A stretch of DNA of 6,173 nucleotides, taken from contig MGTN01000032.1 of NCBI GenBank assembly GCA_001799475.1, forward strand, positions 10,377 through 16,549, read 5' to 3'. The notes under the pieces were generated by a model. It saw nothing but the letters and a program-made list of their open reading frames with translations, ran no database searches and was not told the DNA's origin. This DNA is from Desulfovibrionales bacterium GWA2_65_9 (GTDB taxonomy: Bacteria; Desulfobacterota; Desulfovibrionia; Desulfovibrionales; Desulfovibrionaceae). Positions 5,139-6,173 of this stretch are shown here, in pieces; position 1 is the first letter of the stretch, and each line of letters begins with the position of its first letter. Both the position numbers and the translations under genes were made by a program.

Positions 5139-5582
5139 ATGAAGGAGCAAGGCGCGCTGGACCGCATGGAGACGGGGCGGACAGTCATTCGTTTGCACCT
5201 GTGGCTGGAGCGCAGCGGCGACACGGCCTTCGGCATGGGTCGCCTGCAGCTCCTGGAGCGCATCGAAACCTGCGGCTCGCTCAAGGCTGCGGCGGAGGAG
5301 CTGGGCATGAGCTACCGCGCGGCCTGGGGCAAGCTGAAGGCCTCGGAAGAAGCCCTGGGCATGGCCCTTGTGGAGAAGGTCGGCGGCAACAAGTCTGGCT
5401 GTCGGCTGACCCCGGAGGGCATTGCCCTGGCCGGGGCCTATCGCGCCTGGTTCGCCGAGGTGGAGCGACACGCCGTGGCCAAGGCCAACGTGTTCTTCCC
5501 CTTCCTCTGCGAGCGCTTCCAAGAGCGCAAGCGCCGCATCCCGGTGTCGGCGTCGACTTCATGTGTTACACAAAACATATGA
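5139..5582 (+). CDS. ModE-type winged-helix regulator lacking the sensor domain
   Basis: A 147-residue DNA-binding protein matching the N-terminal domain of ModE, the molybdate-responsive repressor. Visible family features are VIRLHLWLERSGDTAFGMGRLQLLERIETCGSLKAAAEELGMSYRAAWGKLKASEEALG (16-74), where GSLKAAAEELGMSYRAAWGKL is the helix-turn-helix, and the wing LVEKVGGNKSGCRLTPEG (77-94). ModE itself is about 260 residues with two C-terminal TOBE/Mop domains that bind molybdate. Here the protein ends some 50 residues after the wing, so no oxyanion pocket is present. GAAGGAGG (5121-5128) precedes ATG 5139 by ten bases. It lies 22 bp after the fmdE-like gene, so both are probably cotranscribed, and 123 bp before fdhA. 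Likely targets are the shared inverted repeats at 3326 and 5617. How it senses a signal is unknown. Confidence 0.9.
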   Translation: MKEQGALDRMETGRTVIRLHLWLERSGDTAFGMGRLQLLERIETCGSLKAAAEELGMSYRAAWGKLKASEEALGMALVEKVGGNKSGCRLTPEGIALAGAYRAWFAEVERHAVAKANVFFPFLCERFQERKRRIPVSASTSCVTQNI

Positions 5583-5597
5583 AAATAATTGGATAAA

Positions 5598-5610
5598 GTT
5601 TGACGCAAAC
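5598..5610 (+). promoter_or_regulatory. Inverted repeat GTTTG-ACG-CAAAC upstream of the fdhA promoter
   Basis: A perfect five-bp palindrome with a three-base centre lies just upstream of the candidate -35 region of fdhA, a position typical for an activator site. No copy was noticed before the fmdE-like gene. The binding protein is unknown. Confidence 0.35.
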
Positions 5611-5637
5611 CTGACCTTGTGTCATGCCTGACATAAT
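5610..5637 (+). promoter_or_regulatory. Candidate promoter of fdhA
   Basis: CATAAT (5632-5637) is a five-of-six -10 match. Upstream, CCTGAC (5610-5615, 16-base spacer) or CTGACC (5611-5616, 15-base spacer) is only a poor -35, suggesting that an activator is needed. Transcription would start near 5644, giving a leader of about 60 bases. No terminator separates fdhA from the ModE-like gene, so read-through is also possible. Confidence 0.45.
5617..5636 (+). promoter_or_regulatory. Second copy of the inverted repeat, TTGTGTC-N6-GACATAA, over the fdhA promoter
   Basis: Left arm TTGTGTC (5617-5623) and right arm GACATAA (5630-5636) flank ATGCCT; six of seven arm pairs match and an inner A-T pair extends the symmetry. 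Half-site spacing equals that at 3326-3343 and the right half GACATAA is identical. The right arm contains most of the -10 element, so a bound protein would directly affect polymerase. Confidence 0.65.
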
Positions 5638-5683
5638 CAGGTCCGAGACGGGCCGGGGCTCCGCTTTTTCTGTTGGGGCCTGA
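5637..5683 (+). other. Leader stem of the fdhA transcript
   Basis: TCAGGTCC (5637-5644) can pair with GGGGCCTGA (5675-5683) over eight base pairs including one G-U, enclosing a GC-rich segment followed by CTTTTTC (5664-5670). The left strand begins at the edge of the predicted start site, so pairing in the RNA would be complete only if transcription begins slightly upstream. It could be an attenuator or merely fortuitous. Confidence 0.25.
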
Positions 5684-5705
5684 CTGGACGACACAAGGAG
5701 GATCA

Positions 5706-6173
5706 ATGAGCGTATCACGGCGAGGGTTCATCAAACTGCTCGGGGCGGGCACCGCCTGCCTGGGGCTTTCCAAACTGGGGATCGATCTCGGCCCCGCGCA
5801 GGCGTATGCGGCCGGACTCAAGATCGAGGGCAGCAAGGAGACCATCTCCATCTGCCCCTTCTGTTCCTGCTGCTGCAACACGCTGGTCCACGTCAAGGAC
5901 GGCAAGATCATCAACATCGAGGGCGATCCGGACTACCCCATCAGCGGCGGCGGTCTGTGCGCCAAGGGCGCGGCCCTGCGCTCCCTGCACGTCAGCGAGA
6001 AGCGCCTCACCAAGCCCATGTACCGCGCCCCTGGCAGTTCCAAGTGGGTGGAGAAGGACTGGGACTGGATGCTCGACAAGATCGCACGCAAGGTCAAGGA
6101 CCAGCGCGACCGCGACTTCGTGCTCAAGAACGAGGCCGGTCTTGAAGTCAATCGCCTGGAGAGCGTGTTCTCT
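5706..6173 (+). CDS. fdhA: Periplasmic formate dehydrogenase catalytic subunit (N-terminal 156 residues)
   Basis: Catalytic (alpha) subunit of a molybdenum- or tungsten-dependent formate dehydrogenase, which oxidises formate to CO2 and passes electrons through an Fe-S beta subunit, usually to periplasmic cytochrome c3 in Desulfovibrio-type cells. Residues 4-10 (SRRGFIK) form a perfect Tat motif, followed by a hydrophobic stretch and AQAYAAG (31-37) with a likely cleavage site, so the folded cofactor-loaded protein is exported. The proximal 4Fe-4S ligands are C50, C53, C57 and C85 (CPFCSCCCN and GGGLCAKG). The segment from about 100 to 156, ending NRLESVFS, is typical of selenocysteine-containing FdnG/FdhA proteins. 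The selenocysteine or cysteine position, about 35-45 residues further on, is beyond the window, so its identity cannot be read. AAGGAGG (5695-5701) lies four bases before ATG 5706. Cofactor supply probably involves the upstream fmdE-like protein. Confidence 0.93.
   Translation, partial: MSVSRRGFIKLLGAGTACLGLSKLGIDLGPAQAYAAGLKIEGSKETISICPFCSCCCNTLVHVKDGKIINIEGDPDYPISGGGLCAKGAALRSLHVSEKRLTKPMYRAPGSSKWVEKDWDWMLDKIARKVKDQRDRDFVLKNEAGLEVNRLESVFS

Noticed and set aside
3350..5308. A 652-codon open frame on the minus strand opposite the fmdE-like gene
   Set aside because: It is His/Gln/Ala/Gly-rich low-complexity sequence of the kind produced opposite GC-rich genes. The plus strand encodes recognisable FmdE and MoeA-like motifs throughout.
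5637..5705. Molybdenum cofactor riboswitch in the fdhA leader
   Set aside because: About 60 bases are available and only one imperfect stem is seen; I could not match the conserved core of the Moco RNA motif.
5706..6173. Selenocysteine UGA codon and SECIS element of formate dehydrogenase
   Set aside because: The expected active-site position lies beyond the window end; no in-frame TGA occurs in the visible part.

Overview
The window looks like chromosome from a GC-rich sulfate-reducing deltaproteobacterium of the Desulfovibrio group. Three things point there: protein-coding DNA mostly above 65% GC, a Tat-exported periplasmic formate dehydrogenase catalytic subunit, and beside it a fused FmdE/molybdopterin-binding protein and a ModE-type DNA-binding protein. 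The assignment is inferred from gene content; no rRNA or marker gene is present.

Layout. Positions 1-478 (minus strand) hold the N-terminal part of a DppB/OppB-type ABC transporter permease that runs off the left edge. A divergent tRNA-Ala(GGC) follows at 651-726, with a good -35 element and an intrinsic terminator. Next come a TetR-family repressor (990-1589) and a MipA/OmpV-family outer-membrane protein (1812-2633). Between them lies a promoter whose start region is covered by a NemR-like TAGACC-type palindrome, so the TetR protein very probably represses the outer-membrane gene. Positions 2634-3397 are an AT-richer accessory stretch. It holds a small unrecognised gene with a perfect Shine-Dalgarno, split by an eight-G tract, then a non-coding stretch ending in a clear intrinsic terminator.

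The right half (3398-6173) is a formate dehydrogenase and molybdenum/tungsten-cofactor module. It encodes a 572-residue protein joining an FmdE domain, a Cys4 zinc domain, a MoeA/MogA-like molybdopterin-binding domain and a Cys-rich tail. A stand-alone ModE-like winged-helix protein without the oxyanion-sensing domains lies 22 bp downstream. After a 123-bp regulatory gap comes fdhA, cut by the window end before its selenocysteine/cysteine active-site position.

The most interesting observation is that the DNA before the fmdE-like gene and the DNA before fdhA carry the same inverted repeat, T(A/G)TGTC-N6-GACATAA, with identical spacing and overlapping candidate promoters. The sensorless ModE-like gene lies between the two sites. 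This suggests a local regulon in which the cofactor-handling protein, the regulator and formate dehydrogenase are controlled together. The second notable item is the possible G-tract on/off switch in the small gene.
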